Source of the DNA: CAMBDR01 sp046597185
GTDB taxonomy: Bacteria > Pseudomonadota > Gammaproteobacteria > Burkholderiales > Burkholderiaceae_D
Reading direction: 5' to 3'
Assembly: GCA_046597185.1 (NCBI GenBank)
Contig: JBKJLF010000747.1
Coordinates: 1-6,110, forward strand
Length of the DNA stretch: 6,110 nucleotides
Positions 5,365 through 6,110 of this stretch are shown here, in pieces (the stretch's first letter is position 1; every line of letters starts with the position of its first letter). A program made the translations under genes and the position numbers. Under the pieces are notes generated by a model. It ran no database searches and had not been told where the DNA came from. It worked only from the letters and a program-made list of their open reading frames with translations.

Positions 5365-6110
5365 ATGGCAAGCCTACTCAGTATCGCCCAAAGCGGGGTT
5401 CAAACCGCACAAGCTGGCTTGGTGACCACTGGGCACAATATCGCCAATGCTTCCACGCCAGGTTATAGTCGTCAGCAAGCCGTGCAAGCAAGCGCCATTG
5501 GTCAAAATACGGGTAACGGTTTTTTGGGTAACGGCGTACAAGTGGCGGGTGTGAAGCGGATATATAGCGATTTTCTGGCCGGCCAAGTCACCACTGCCCA
5601 AACCAATAAAAGCTCGTTTGAAGGATATTTGGCACAAATTTCTCAAATTGACAATCTTTTGGCGGATAGTGGTTCTGGTTTATCTCCTTCTTTGCAAGAT
5701 TTTTTCAAAGGTGTGCAAGATTTGGCGTCTAACCCACAATCGGTGGCTTCGCGTCAGGCGGTACTGTCCACAGCCGATTCGTTGGCCGCACGGTTTCAAG
5801 GCTTGGACAATCGTTTGACTGAGATTCGTGACGGCGTGAATAGCCAAATTAAATCCAGTGTCGTTGTGATTAACTCCTATGCCACGCAAATTGCCAAATT
5901 AAACGATTCCATTGCCATTTTGAGTTCGAATGCGACGCAACCACCCAATGATTTGCTCGATCAGCGCGATCAACTCATCACCGATCTCAACAAAGAAGTC
6001 AAAGCCAGTATCATCAAGCAAGGCGATGGTACTTACACCGTGTCCATTGGTAATGGGCAACCACTGGTCGTGGGTTCGACCCAGTTTAAATTGGCTGCAG
6101 TACCGTCGGC
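5365..6110 (+). CDS. flgK: Flagellar hook-filament junction protein FlgK (HAP1), N-terminal part
   Basis: FlgK forms the first junction ring between the hook and the FlgL/flagellin filament; it is exported by the flagellar type III system with a FlgN-type chaperone. The first 248 codons are visible and the frame stays open to the window edge, so the C-terminus is missing. Seen: N-terminal MASLLSIAQSGVQTAQAGL, the axial-family motif GHNIANASTPGYSRQ (23-37), GNGVQVAGVKRIYSDFL, a long helical region with SLQDFFKGVQDLASNPQS, and the FlgK motif PNDLLDQRDQL (194-204). The start is the ATG at 5365, behind a weak A-rich site (AAAGAAAGAA, 5351-5360); it gives the standard FlgK N-terminus. The gene lies 171 bp after flgJ behind a sigma-28-like promoter, so it is probably expressed later than the genes before it. 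flgL is the expected next gene but is outside the window. Confidence 0.96.
   Translation, partial: MASLLSIAQSGVQTAQAGLVTTGHNIANASTPGYSRQQAVQASAIGQNTGNGFLGNGVQVAGVKRIYSDFLAGQVTTAQTNKSSFEGYLAQISQIDNLLADSGSGLSPSLQDFFKGVQDLASNPQSVASRQAVLSTADSLAARFQGLDNRLTEIRDGVNSQIKSSVVVINSYATQIAKLNDSIAILSSNATQPPNDLLDQRDQLITDLNKEVKASIIKQGDGTYTVSIGNGQPLVVGSTQFKLAAVPS

Overview
The window is a stretch of a bacterial flagellar basal-body/hook operon with every gene on the + strand: 3' end of flgE, complete flgF, flgG, flgH, flgI and flgJ, then the 5' part of flgK, which runs off the right edge. Proteins with an outer-membrane lipoprotein signal (FlgH) and a Sec signal (FlgI) indicate a Gram-negative cell with L and P rings. 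FlgJ has the rod-cap domain fused to a GH73 peptidoglycan hydrolase, the arrangement typical of Beta- and Gammaproteobacteria. The wording of FlgF, FlgE and FlgK, recalled rather than searched, looks betaproteobacterial. Genus cannot be given from the sequence alone.

Layout: 1-618 hook protein FlgE, C-terminal part; 669-1409 proximal rod FlgF; 1465-2247 distal rod FlgG; 2273-2962 L-ring lipoprotein FlgH; 2980-4068 P-ring FlgI; 4087-5193 FlgJ; 5194-5364 the only sizeable gap (171 bp); 5365-6110 hook-filament junction protein FlgK, N-terminal part. Gaps between flgE and flgJ are 17-55 bp with no convincing terminator or promoter, so these genes are probably one transcript. The flgJ-flgK gap holds three perfect head-to-tail copies of a 10-bp unit, followed at once by a near-consensus flagellar sigma-28 (FliA) promoter. 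This suggests that flgK, and probably genes after it, can be transcribed late, separately from the hook/basal-body genes.

The products act in assembly order. FlgF and FlgG build the rod, with FlgJ capping the growing rod and cutting the peptidoglycan in its way. FlgI and FlgH form the P and L rings that act as the bushing. FlgE polymerises into the hook, and FlgK joins hook to filament.

I see no undescribed system, mobile element, CRISPR array or RNA gene. The points most worth a second look are the repeat-plus-sigma-28 region before flgK, the loss in FlgI of one of the two cysteines that form a disulfide in the enteric protein together with a shortened charged loop, and a small repeat-coded linker in FlgJ.
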